Shown: in pieces, positions 44,575-55,221 of the stretch
How positions within the stretch are numbered: the stretch's first letter is position 1
Layout: each line of letters opens with the position of its first letter
Assembly: GCA_009193035.1 (NCBI GenBank)
Contig: SWDT01000004.1
Location: 62,001 to 126,000, forward strand
Direction of reading: 5' to 3'
DNA: 64,000 nt
Origin: Halicephalobus mephisto
Lineage: Eukaryota; Nematoda; Chromadorea; Rhabditida; Panagrolaimidae
Made by a program: the position numbers and the translations under genes
Notes under the pieces: generated by a model
What the model was told of the DNA's origin: nothing
Databases searched by the model: none
The model's input: the letters and a program-made list of their open reading frames with translations, nothing else

Positions 44575-47135
44575 ATGAAAGACAATTATTCCGTCAAAGA
44601 TTTGGATTTATTTTCTAATCGGATGCATTTTAATACTTTTTTTTCGTTTTTTATAAACTTCATATCTACCGTAATTATTCTAAAATATTCAACAAAAGCA
44701 ATGGGAAATTATAAATTTTATTTATTAAACATGAATATTGCGGCTTTTGTTTTCGATTTTCACATAACTTTTATTTTTTCGCCTTTTCCGACTTTTCCGA
44801 TTCCCGGATTCTGTTCCACAGGCATCATAACGAAAAATTTCGATTATTTTTACGGCGAAATTTTTCAATTTACTTTGATGCATTTTTTTCTAAGTTACTG
44901 TGGATTGTCGTTGTTCTGGGGAGTGCTCCACCGGTACAAAGCCGTTTCGGATTCTGACTCGTTGAAGTCCTTGCAGTCCACCAAAGGGGTTACTGTAATG
45001 GCTGCAGCTACAGTACTCTACCCTTGTCCTTCCATCATCATGTTATTTGTGGCTTTGGAAGATCGTGAAAAAGTTTTAAATTACGTAAAAAATGCTTCGA
45101 AAAATATCTTCGAAATTTACGAAATTTATCCATGTTATGCTCTGATTCTGAATTCGAAAACAATCGTCTATTTCGTCACCATAACCATGTCGATCGTTGT
45201 TGTGTATTTATTGATTGTGATTATTTCTATCAAAACTTATCTGGTGTTGAAAAAAAAACGAAAATCTTTCACGGAAAAAACTTTTCAAATCCACAAACAA
45301 CTGCTAGTTGCCCTCTGGCTCCAGTGTCTGGTTCCGTTTTTCCTTATGTTTATTCCGATTCTTTGCTGCATCACGTTTGTGACTTTGAACATCGTCAACG
45401 TCAAAGGCAAGATATTTTATTTTTCCTAATTTTGATTCTGGATTAAAAATATCCAAAAATTACATAAATAATTCGTCAGAAAAATTTCATTCATTAGTTA
45501 CAGTATTTGTTGGACAGGATATCCCATCCTTAATGGGAAGTGGAACCGACAGGAAGAACTTGGTCCTGAACGGATTGCCTTAGTATCAACAGGGAGAACT
45601 TGGTCCTGAACGGATTGCTTTAGTATCAACAGTGAGCGCTTGGTCCTGAACGGAGTGCTTTAGTATCGACAGGGAACACTTGGTCCTGAACGGATTGCTT
45701 TAGTATCAACAGTGAGCGCCTGGTCCTGAACGGATTACTTTAGTATCAACAGGAAGAACTTGGTCCTGAACGGATTGCCTTAGTATCAACAGTGAGCGCT
45801 TGGTCCTGAACGGATTGCTTTAGTATCAACAGTAAGCGCTTGGTCCTGAACGGATTGCTTTAGTATCAACAGTGAGCACTTGGTCCTGAACGGATTGCCT
45901 TAGTACAAACAAGAGAACATACAGTTCCTCTTGGTGGAAAGTTAATATGTTTGTTTTATGTCGAGTCCGATATAATTATTTTTGTATCGTGCTTGAGGTA
46001 TCTATTAAGTAAATCTTTCTATAGTATTGTGTCTCCTATCTAGATACGGGTTACTCGACGTGACAAACACAACAGTATTCATTTTCATTGAATAGACAAT
46101 TAACGAACAAGAAAGTTCGAGGATTTATGTCCACAACAAGTACCGTAAATAACTTGAATTTAATTTTCGTGTCCGCGAGAGATAAGCAAAAAGGTAGGGA
46201 TTTGCAGATATTGTGAAGAGAACTACGAAGTCTACTTCTTCCCACTGGTAGAGACCAGATATTGAGAGTAATGAATCGCAGTAAAACAAAAACGCAAATT
46301 TATATAACTTAAAAAATATAACAATTACAAAAATTTTCCGCCCGCGTTTTTTTCCTTTCTTTGCGAGACCTTTCTTTCTCAGTTTTTCCTTTTTTACGTA
46401 GGCACGGAATACGTGTTTTTTGGCTTTCTCTTTATTTCCTTTTCCTCTTTTTACCTTCGACTTTATCGACTGATATATCTAAGTGATCGGAACGGCGATG
46501 ACGTCACCGATCCAGAAAAACTGCTAACAGTCTTAACAAAGACTTATCGATCATGTTGTGTTTATATTTTATAATTTGTTTAGGATGGTTTAATTACCCA
46601 AATTTGAGATTTGAGTTCGGAATAAATCAACGAAAAAAAAACATTTCGAACACCGGAATAATGGGGATTTCAAATCTATGAAGATCTTTATGAACTTTTT
46701 TTTTGAAGAATTTCAATGAAAATAAATAAAATAAAATTTTAATAAAAATAAATAAAATAAAATTTTAAATTTCAATGAAAATAAATAAAATAAAATTTTA
46801 ATAAAAATAAATAAAATAAAATTTTAAATTTCAATGAAAATAGATAAAATAAAACTTTAATAAAAATAAATAAAATAAAATTTTAATAAAAATAAATAAA
46901 ATTAAATTTTAAATTTCAATGAAAATATATATAATTAAATTTTAAATTTTAATGGATTTCAGAAGTCTCGATGGCAGCTTTCCAAGTCCTCACTTTCCAT
47001 TCTACTGTCAACAGCTTCATGTCGATCCTGATGATCCGGCCTTATCGAGAAGCTGTTTTAAGTTTTTTCCCGATATTTCGTCAAAAGATAAAAAACAAAT
47101 TCATGTTCAATCCTTCGCATATTTTTTTCACTTAA
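44575..47135 (+). CDS. Srh/Sri-type serpentine chemoreceptor
   Basis: Two exons (44575-45406, 46963-47135) encode 334 residues, the family's usual length. Family signatures are AMGNYKFYLLNMNIAAFVFD after helix 1, the HRYKAVS motif after helix 3, KTFQIHKQLLVALWLQCLVP before helix 6, and HSTVNSFMSILMIRPYREAV for helix 7 and its end. Srh receptors are presumed chemosensory GPCRs of amphid neurons. The last intron has a GC donor: exon 1 ends gtcaaag followed by gcaag, and only this position gives the phase needed to read the helix 7 exon after the acceptor ggatttcag at 46962. Nearby GT sites give the wrong phase. This 1,556-nt intron holds a 40-bp tandem array and an LTR-like copy. If the intron is not spliced, the receptor would lack helix 7. 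Confidence 0.87.
45545..45912. repeat. 40-bp tandem repeat, about nine copies, in the Srh gene intron
   Basis: The unit is tagtatcaacagtgagcgct then tggtcctgaacggattgctt. It is GC-richer than the host intron and copies are over 90 percent alike by eye. Confidence 0.95.
46484..46652 (+). mobile_element. Solo-LTR-like element, second copy
   Basis: Begins tgatcggaacggcgatgacg, contains ggtttaattacccaaatttg and ggaataaatc, and ends acatttcgaaca. It is closely related to 31009-31173. The flanks (ctaag and ccgga) show no duplication, so it may be rearranged. Confidence 0.5.
46715..46935. repeat. AT-rich tandem array at the end of the Srh gene intron
   Basis: Units of aaataaataaaataaaatttt and aaatttcaatgaaaataaat lead up to the splice acceptor. 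Confidence 0.9.
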
Positions 47136-47389
47136 ATAATTAATTTCGAAATTCTCAAATAACAACTTTTTTAAATTATAAAATATATTTTAAAATTTCT
47201 CAAATCATCTTCCAAATTTATCATTATAAAAATAGTTTTATTGTAAATCACCGACTTTTTTTTAATTAATAAATTTTAAATTTTATTGAAAATGATAAAA
47301 ATCATCTTGGAGGAAATTTTTAGATTACGGTAATTGCCGAAAGATGCAGGAGATTATATGAGATTTCAGAAGTTTTCAGAATCTACTAG

Positions 47390-47790
47390 ATATTTCTGAA
47401 ACCTTTTAGAATAATATAAACATCAAATTTTGTACTTTTCGGTCTCGACTGGAAACTTTTAAAAATTTGTGTCGAGAGAATTTTTCAGAATTTTACTTTA
47501 AAAGTTTCTACTTTTGTAACATTATGATTCAGAATCTATTTGATATTTTTGGAGTTTTTAGAATAATATAAACATCAAATTTTGTATTTTCCGGTCTCGA
47601 CTGGAAACTTTGAAAAATTCGTGTCGAGAGAATTTTTTAGAATTTTACTTTAAAAGTTTCTACTTTTGTAACATTATGATTCAGAATCTACTAGATATTT
47701 CTCAAACCTTTTAGAATAATATAAACATCAAATTTTGTACTTTTCGGTCTCGACTGGAAGTTTTTAAAAATTCCTACCGAGACTATTCTT
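47390..47790. repeat. About 152-bp tandem repeat, three copies
   Basis: Shared phrases are ttttagaataatataaacat, ttcggtctcgactggaaact and gtaacattatgattcagaat. Confidence 0.9.
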
Positions 47791-48239
47791 TTTAAATATT
47801 TATGTTTTTAGAATATGATTAAAATTTTACAGGATCACAAAAATGAAAATTTTTGCAATTTCTAATTTTGAATAAAAAGTTTTAAAACTTCATGACAGAA
47901 TTATTTTCCAAAACTTTATTTTATTTTGTATAATAATATTATTTGGTCAAGTAACCATTAATTTTATTTATTTATTTTACAAATTTAATTATTCTAAAAT
48001 TTCGTTAACTTACATCTGAAAGTATTTTTGATTATTCTAAAACTTTAAAATAAAAAAGTTTTATTTTTTTTAATAAAAAATTTTTTTTTAAAAATTATTT
48101 TTAAAAAATTTTGCTTAAATTATATAGTATAATGATTTCATTGTAGAACTTAATGAAGACCAATGATCAACTGATAAAAATGATAAATTCGTCACTGAAA
48201 ATTCAAACTAATTAAACATTTAAAATCGTACTATTGTGA

Positions 48240-48690
48240 AAATTAAAAGTCAAATATAATGTGCCTGATACATCGCAGCTATTTTGTATATTCATACATT
48301 AGATATCATACATCAATATGAACATAATATATCGAATACATTGAATATAATATATCTCATGCTTCAGAGCTGTTTCAATGTATCCATACATTATATACAA
48401 TGTACCGATATCATACTTGATTTATCGAATACATTGAACATAATGTATCTCATGCATTACAACCGTCTTTATTCATACATTATATACAATGTACCGATAT
48501 CATACTCGATATATCGAATACGTTGAATATAATGTATCTCATGCATCAGAATTATTTCAATGTATCCATACATTATATACAATGTACCGATATCATACTT
48601 GATTTATCAAATACGTTGAATATAATATATCTCATGCATTACAACCGTCTTTATTCATACATTATATACCATGTACCCATTTTTGTGTGA
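48240..48690. mobile_element. Repetitive element with tacattgaatataatgtatc units, copy 3
   Basis: Same orientation as 29289-29835; it ends catgtacccatttttgtgtg. Internal units of about 95-125 bp (cattacaaccgtctttattc) repeat. Confidence 0.75.
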
Positions 48691-49022
48691 AGTGGAAATC
48701 AGCAGTATTCAGATCATTCAAACTATTTTTTTCTATTTTACTGTACTGACATTATTGTCATTTCCAATAACACCGTTCATCCTTTTTAGTAGTTTCTATT
48801 CTGATTTTCAGCTTTTCTTGTGAGACAACATATTACTCATTTTCCTATATTCTAAAGCCTACAAAAAATCATCTATTTTTTCAATTAAAAGTTGGTTACA
48901 CACTATGATTCTTCGTAAAATAAACAGGATTTTTTATTTGAATACTAATTAATAGAACTTAATTTAATGTTTTCCATGTATTTGAAAAATAAACTACTTC
49001 AAAAATATTGTTAGAATTAGAC

Positions 49023-49700
49023 CTAGACATAGCAGAGCCCTGAGGAAGCCTCACAATGGGAGTTGGTCTTAGTGGTACAGTCGGAATCCTGAGCACAAGG
49101 TGGACCGATCTCGTAGATGTCTGAACCGAGGAAGTTCCCACTGGATCTGTAGTTGCAGACGATGTAGTACATGGTCCATCCATCGCTTTCGGGACATTCT
49201 GCGTATCCACATCCGATCGTATTAGTGTCGCCCCAGGCCATCTGAGACCAGTGCCCAATTCTGCCGTTGAAGAGTTCTTCGGTGAAGGTTACATTACTGT
49301 TCGTGATACCTCCATATTCCTGTAACTCGAACCACCACATGTCACTCGCTTCTGAGATGGCCCAATCCCGATAGTCTCCCGTCCCTATGAGCATATAGAG
49401 GTTTTCTCCGACATCATTGTCTACAGAATGGTCAAAAACACAGCGATCAACCCAGGTCTGTGCCATTTTCTCGAGCTCACAGTTGTAAGTTATTTTGTAC
49501 ATGTTTGAAGCGGGAGGAGCGTAGCTGCCATCGGGTAACTCAGAGTTCCCGTTGGCCAACTCACTTCTGTAATCATTGTGTTTGTCAACGAAGACTTGAC
49601 GATCAACAGAGGAGAAACTAGAACCGGTATAGCTGTTGTCGCAGCTGATAGCATATACAGTAACAAATCCAGAAAGAAATAACAATCTTGTTAAATTCAT
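49023..49700 (-). CDS. Secreted CAP/SCP-TAPS domain protein
   Basis: A single exon encodes 225 residues. The signal peptide is residues 1-18 (MNLTRLLFLSGFVTVYAI). CAP family signatures are present: VDKHNDYRSELANG near the start of the domain, DHSVDNDVGENLYM, the HWSQMAWGDTNTIGCGYAEC motif and YYIVCNYRSSGNFLG. The usual His and Glu positions of the CAP cavity (HSV, GEN and HWSQ) are retained. A short Cys-rich tail (PPCAQDSDC, SHCEASSGLC) follows. Nematode CAP proteins are extracellular and involved in immunity or secretion; the exact function is unknown. The gene lies alone between two receptor genes on the opposite strand. Confidence 0.93.
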   Translation of the reverse strand: MNLTRLLFLSGFVTVYAISCDNSYTGSSFSSVDRQVFVDKHNDYRSELANGNSELPDGSYAPPASNMYKITYNCELEKMAQTWVDRCVFDHSVDNDVGENLYMLIGTGDYRDWAISEASDMWWFELQEYGGITNSNVTFTEELFNGRIGHWSQMAWGDTNTIGCGYAECPESDGWTMYYIVCNYRSSGNFLGSDIYEIGPPCAQDSDCTTKTNSHCEASSGLCYV

Positions 49701-50885
49701 TTTTTATAAACTGAAATTTGGTTGAATAACTTTTTTCTTATCCTCTTATATATTATCGATTGTTTTCGATCTGTTCGTATAATCCATGTAAATGAAGTAA
49801 TTTCCATTGTTTTACCAGAACTTGTGACATTTGCTGGAGATTATGGACATCATTTGCCACGTTTAATCCAATATTGCTAAAGTTGACTTTTAGCCTTGGT
49901 GATTTGCAAAGAAATTCATATTAATTTCCAAGGATAAGGCGATATTTGTTGAATACTTGATATTGAAAATTTATACATACGTAAAAATAAAAATATTTCA
50001 ATTTTTACTATAATTTTCGAGATACAACTTCTTCAAAATTGTCCATTTATGAAATTACTACATTCGATTAAGTTCACAATTCATTTTTTTCGGATTTCAG
50101 TTTGACAATCAACAATCAGATGTTATTCAAAGATTCGGATTTGATACTTTTTCAAAATCAAAGAACTCATTTTTGTTAGATCTGCAACCGATGAATGGAG
50201 TTCATGGTGATGGAACTTCTCACGAAAAAGCAATTTCATAAACAATCATTATATGAAAAACATCGTTGTTCCACGGATCTACCTGACGATGGAGGAAAAA
50301 AATGCAATTTAGTTACATGACATTCTGTAAAAGATATCTCAAGTGAATCAATTTTGTTCTCATTCACTGGTTAATTGCCAAATGAAAATATAATATTAAA
50401 TCATAAAATTTTCACAAACATGTTGCTTATGTAACTTGGATTTTTGCAATTCGGTATTGAAATTAAGTAAATTGATGAGTTAAAGCATTGAAGTATTGTA
50501 GATGCGTAGTCTCCAAGACCAGAAATATCCAGAACATCCGAAATTAAATAGTCTTGTCTCTACTGAAGGATGTAAAAGAGAACATTTCATATTAATCGGG
50601 GTTCCTTAAATGTTGGATTATTGTATTATGAAATTGTTGTTGTGGATGTGTAGTTTCTACAATCAGAAACATCCAGAACACCTGAAGTTAAACAGTTTTC
50701 TCTATGTTTAAAAGTAAAAAAAGAAACACGTCAGACGAGATCCCTGGATGTTGTGCAATATCTAACATTCTATGTTATATTTGTGCCTGATGAAAGATAT
50801 AACAAAAAACAATACAATTATTAACAAATCTACTTTTATTACTATATTTGCAGCTTTAAAAAGATAGTTGCATTAATTCGTTTCC
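49701..50885. other. Intergenic region between divergent CAP and Srh-like genes
   Basis: Mostly unique sequence containing the promoters of both flanking genes. At about 50495-50625 and 50640-50765 is a diverged direct repeat (gcgtagtctccaagaccaga versus tgtgtagtttctacaatcag, both followed by aacatccag-like phrases). Confidence 0.5.
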
Positions 50886-52081
50886 ATGCGATTAACTTTT
50901 AATATAAATTACTTCAAAAATAATATAAAATTGCTGTTTTTCTCATTTTTTTTCGCTTTTACGACAATGGTAAACAATTCTTCAAGTTCTAATATTACTT
51001 TCGACGCTTACGATAATAAAATCTACCAAACTCTGATCGACTTCAATGGATGTTTGGCCTTCATCGTCGGAGGATTCGGAGTCTATATCACCTGGTTCTG
51101 GACTCCACAGATTTTCGGACCTTACAAATACTTTTTACTCAATATCTCCCTCTGGGCATTCCTGTTTGACACTTACACAACGGTCTTCTACACTCCTTGG
51201 ATACTGTACCCAGCAATCGTATGTTGTCCTACTGGTTTCCTACGTACAAGGGATGTTTTCTGGGCGAAAATATGGTCTGATTTACTTACATTCTTCCATG
51301 GGGGAACTAATGTAGCCGTTTTTTCTGCATTTATTTACCGATTCGCCATTTTGAAAGGAAAATTGCAAATTATCCTAGGACCTAAATTTCTGACGTTTTT
51401 AGTCATTCTTCACATCATTTACGAAGTACCAACTAATGTATTTTTTCACCTATGTACTCAGAATACTACTGCTATAAACGAATCTATTTTAAAGGTAAAT
51501 AATTTCTTTCTCATGAATACCACTAATCATTTAAGCATTATCCAAACATCATCGAGTACTATCCAAACGACGACATGGCTTGTGCTGTAATTAGCTTAGA
51601 TGTCGGTTTTCCCTTCAATTACCTGTTCTTCGGAGTTGGTCTCTTCAGCTTCTTCGCAACTATGCCCTTTATTGTCATTATGGTGTATCAGACGAAAAAT
51701 TTACTAAGAAAACAAAAAATAAATATGAATGAAAAAACATACCTCATGCACAAAGAACTTCTTCGAACTTTAATATTCCAATTGGTGGTTCCTGGAGTGA
51801 CTCTGCTCATTCCTTACGCAGTTACACTGCTCTTTATCATCGTTGGAATTTCAAATATTTCTATCATTTCCCAAGCAAACTTCATTGTTGGGACTCTTCA
51901 CTCGACGATGAATACAGTAATGATGCTCTATTTCATCAGACCGTACAGATACCGATTTACCAACGTTTTCTGGAAAGAACCAAAATCATTATTGACTGGC
52001 AAATGGGCTACATATTGGGGATCTCGCGTCATAGACAGCAGTAATGTGGTCGATTCAATCAATAGGAAAGTCCAAAATTGA
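50886..52081 (+). CDS. Second Srh-like serpentine chemoreceptor
   Basis: Two exons (50886-51494, 51536-52081) with a 41-nt intron join in phase 0. From the ATG at 50886 the protein has 384 residues; from the next ATG (50967, MVNNSSSSNITFDAYDN) it has 357, nearer the family norm, so that start may be the right one. Family signs are GPYKYFLLNISLWAFLFDTY after helix 1, YRFAIL after helix 3, YYPNDDMACAV in the extracellular loop, EKTYLMHKELLRTLIFQLVV before helix 6, and LHSTMNTVMMLYFIRPYRYR at helix 7. It is related to the receptor at 44575-47135 but well diverged. The intron acceptor is tttaag rather than tttcag. Confidence 0.88.
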
Positions 52082-52168
52082 CATTAATAGTTAAACTTCT
52101 TTAATTTTAGGAAAAGTCAACAAAATCAATCAACAACTCCGAACTAAATTCCTCCAAGATTATTACTC

Positions 52169-52430
52169 ATGCAACTAATGAATCATGTGATTATATGTAG
52201 AATCTTAACAGGAGATAAAGCGGGAAATGCTGTTTTCATTCATATAATTCCTATTGATGATAATGATAATTTTACATTTATACTCACACAAACAGTTCCC
52301 AATAAAACCGGCATTTGCCATGACTATAAACAAATCACAGGGACAAACATTTGACAAAGTGAGATTAGATTTAACAAAGGACGATTTCTCACATGGACAA
52401 TTATGTTGCTTTTTTTTCGAGCGCAATCAA
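52169..52430 (+). pseudogene. Decayed Helitron Pif1-like helicase fragment
   Basis: Two frames carry pieces of the C-terminal helicase. The first has CRILTGDKAGNAVFI, and after a frameshift the second has [20 protein letters not shown] then SHGQL. These match the last motifs of Helitron RepHel helicases. The usual VALSRV end is lost. It is non-functional and lies between a receptor gene and a MITE. Confidence 0.85.
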
Positions 52431-52539
52431 AAAAATCAAAATTTATTTAAGCAATTAAAGACAATCGAAGAAAATAAAAAATATTGTTTATCACGAAGTA
52501 ATTAATTGATTCTCATGAATTTCATAGATAGTTCTTTAA

Positions 52540-52687
52540 CACGTTGACGACAATACGAGTCATTTCTGGGTCGTAAGTTGGTGGTGCGTTGGGATAATAC
52601 TCCAGAAATGAGTCATAAGAAACAAACGTCAAAAAACGGCTGGTCCCAATCGGCTGCCAGCCAAAAACACGCTAGATCGTCAACGTG
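52540..52687. mobile_element. piggyBac-type MITE with TTAA target site
   Basis: The 148-bp element has 11-bp inverted ends cacgttgacga and tcgtcaacgtg, directly flanked by TTAA on both sides (52536-52539 and 52688-52691). An inner inverted pair, gagtcatttctgg and ccagaaatgagtc, is also present. TTAA duplication with cacgtt-like ends is the hallmark of piggyBac elements. Confidence 0.85.
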
Positions 52688-52691
52688 TTAA

Positions 52692-53181
52692 TTAAATTAC
52701 TCAAGTTCAGCGTGATGATCACCAACAATGGCCGCTTGACACTAGTATAAAAACAAAATAAATGAGATAAACCTTACGAAAAAAATAAAAAGTAATATCG
52801 TTGAGGGCAACTGTCATACAGTTATCATAAGTTTCTTGTTAGTTTTCAGAGTATTTCCCTTTGGGATCAGCATTGTGCAGGTTTGCATTCAAATGGATAG
52901 ATGCATGATCCAACAATTATAAAAATAAAAAGTTGTTTTTAATCACAATATGAACACAATTGTACATTTGATTTTTCGTAAAAAATCATTGAAAAATGCA
53001 AAAGTTGATACTACAAAATTTGTTTGATGTGATTTATGATCGATTAACCATTCGAAACTTGTATTTTGCTCGATTTCGTGCAACCATCGGTACGAGGACG
53101 TCAACACACTACAGGCTAGGCACAAAATAGACGAATGTAGGAAATATAAATAGACTTTGGTTGTTCGAAATTTCACAAAAA
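52692..53181. other. Promoter region of the P450 gene
   Basis: Unique AT-rich sequence, with no further gene that I can support on either strand. Confidence 0.4.
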
Positions 53182-55221
53182 ATGTTTCCTCTTTCGTTAA
53201 TTCTTGTTTCCAGTGTTGCTGGATTCGCGGCTATCTTTTATTTGTAAGTTTTTTTTTATTAAAAAAATGGAATTTTACGGAGGATTCTGGAGTTTTCTGG
53301 AATTCAATGGGAACTTCTGGAATCTCATGAAGGTTCCTGGAAAGTTTTAAACTTCCGTGAAAATCTCCAGAATCCTGTAGAAACTTCGAAAATCAAATGG
53401 AAGATTTTGAAGTTTTCAAACATCTTATAGAAGATTATGAAATTCTCTAGAATCTGATTCGAACTTCTGAAACTTTTTCCAATTTCGTAGAAGTTCCTGA
53501 ATCTTTTTAGAATTCTATGGAAATTTCCAGAATTCAATAGAAAGTTCTGAAATAAAAAAATCTCCAGAATCCAAAAAAAAACTTCTGAAGTTCCTGGAAA
53601 TTTAATTGAAACTTCTGAAGTCTTCCTGAATCTCGTCAAAAATTTCATATTTAAACTTCTGAATTCTAAGATTTTAAGAAATTTGTTAAAATTATTTTAG
53701 AAAAACAACTTTTAATTTTTTCGATTTTAAAATATTGATTATTTAAGTGTCTACGTGTACAATCGGAATTACTGGAAACGGAAAGGAATCCCGAGTCCTC
53801 CGTCAGATGAATTTTTCGCAAATCACTGGACGAAGGTGACCAGATTCGACTACCCGATCAACTATGTTCTCCAGGACTGGACCAAGCAGTACGGGCCTGT
53901 ATACGGTATCCTGGAAGGCTGGATGAAGACTTGGGTGATTTCTGATCCCAAAATGGCGAATGAAATGTTCGTTAAAAAATTCGAATTTTTCCACGCCAGA
54001 AAACGAAATCCACTGATCGGAAATGTGGACAAAAACAAAAGATGTCACGTCTTCAACGCCAGAGGGGCCAGATGGAAGAGATTAAGAGCCATCTCCAGTC
54101 CGAGTTTCAACATGAACAACTTGAAGAAAATCTATCCTACTGTAGACCATTCTTGTCAAGAATTGATGGGATTCTTGGATAAAGCTCACGAAGACGGAAA
54201 ATCCTTCAATATCCATCCGTATTTCCACGAATTGACGATGGACATCATCATGAGGGTCGCCATGGGACAAACCGGATCGAAATTGTTCGAAAATCCCTAT
54301 GTCGAAATAACGAAGAACATTTTCCTCGAATTTGGAGGATCGACCTTCGGCAAGTTGGCGATGATATTCCCCTTCCTTTCCTGGCCCCTGAGGCAAATTT
54401 TCATGATCTACGCCGTCATCGTTCAGAGTCCTTTCAAAGTAATGTTAACTGAACTCGAAAAAACCGTAAAAGAAAGAAGAAAATTAAAAAAAAATCATTC
54501 AACTTCGGAACATGTGGATTTCATCGACCTCTTCATCGACGCCGAAGACCCTACTGTAAAAGATGTCGATTTTGACAAAACAGGAATGAAAATTTCGAAA
54601 AAAATGACAGAACAAGAAATAATTTCAAATTGCTTCGTTTTTTTGCTCGCCGGATTCGACACGACCGCGAACACCCTCGGGGTGACTTGTCATTTCCTGG
54701 CCAAATATCCTGAAATTCAACAAAAAGTTTTCGAAGAAATTCAAGATGTAACTTCAGACAGTAAAATGACTTTCGAAAAAGTAAACGAATTACGGTACAT
54801 GGATGCGGTAATGAAAGAAGCCCTCAGGATGTACCCCATCGCCGGATTCGCGGCTTCCAGAGAATGTATGCATTCCACCACCCTCGGAGAATACAAAATA
54901 TCAGCAGGTGAAAACGTCAATATTGATGTTTTGACTCTTCATTACAACAAAGATATCTGGGGCGATAATGCAGAAGAATTTTATCCAGAAAGATTTTTTG
55001 ATTTTTCTACTGAACAACAGATGGCCTATTATCCGTTCGGAGGAGGCTTGAGGACCTGCATCGGGATGAGATTGGCTTACTTGGAGGAGAAATTGGCCCT
55101 TTACCATATTCTCAAAAAATATAAACTTGTTCGAACTTCAGAAAGTGAAGAAAAATTAAGAATGATCGGAAGAACCGTCCAAAATCCAGAAACAGTAACT
55201 TTGAAATTAGAAAAACGTTAA
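53182..55221 (+). CDS. Cytochrome P450, clan 3 (CYP13/CYP25-like)
   Basis: Two exons (53182-53243, 53748-55221) join in phase to 511 residues, a normal P450 length. Exon 1 encodes the ER membrane anchor (MFPLSLILVSSVAGFAAIFY), followed by KRKGIPSPP, the proline-rich hinge. The I-helix oxygen-binding motif AGFDTT is at 322-327, the K-helix ExxR (EALR) at 378-381, YPERFFDF follows, and the heme-binding loop FGGGLRTCIG is at 451-460 with the axial cysteine at 458. All catalytic elements are intact. It should be a haem monooxygenase of the ER acting on xenobiotics or lipids; the substrate is unknown. Intron 1 (504 nt) contains degenerate gaaacttctgaagttcctgg phrases like those in other introns here. 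Confidence 0.96.

Larger units (their letters stand above)
47136..49022. other. Intergenic region with repeats
   Basis: At 47390-47790 is a roughly 152-bp tandem repeat (three copies) with ataaacatcaaattttgtac and cggtctcgactggaaacttt. At 48240-48690 is the third tacattgaatataatgtatc element. 48700-48960 is unique AT-rich sequence forming the 3' flank of the CAP gene. No other gene is supported. Confidence 0.65.

Noticed and set aside
45545..45912. CRISPR-like regular repeats
   Set aside because: The 40-bp units are contiguous with no variable spacers, and the genome is eukaryotic.
52943..53176. 77-codon minus-strand frame upstream of the P450
   Set aside because: No domain, no splice logic, and it overlaps the P450 promoter region.
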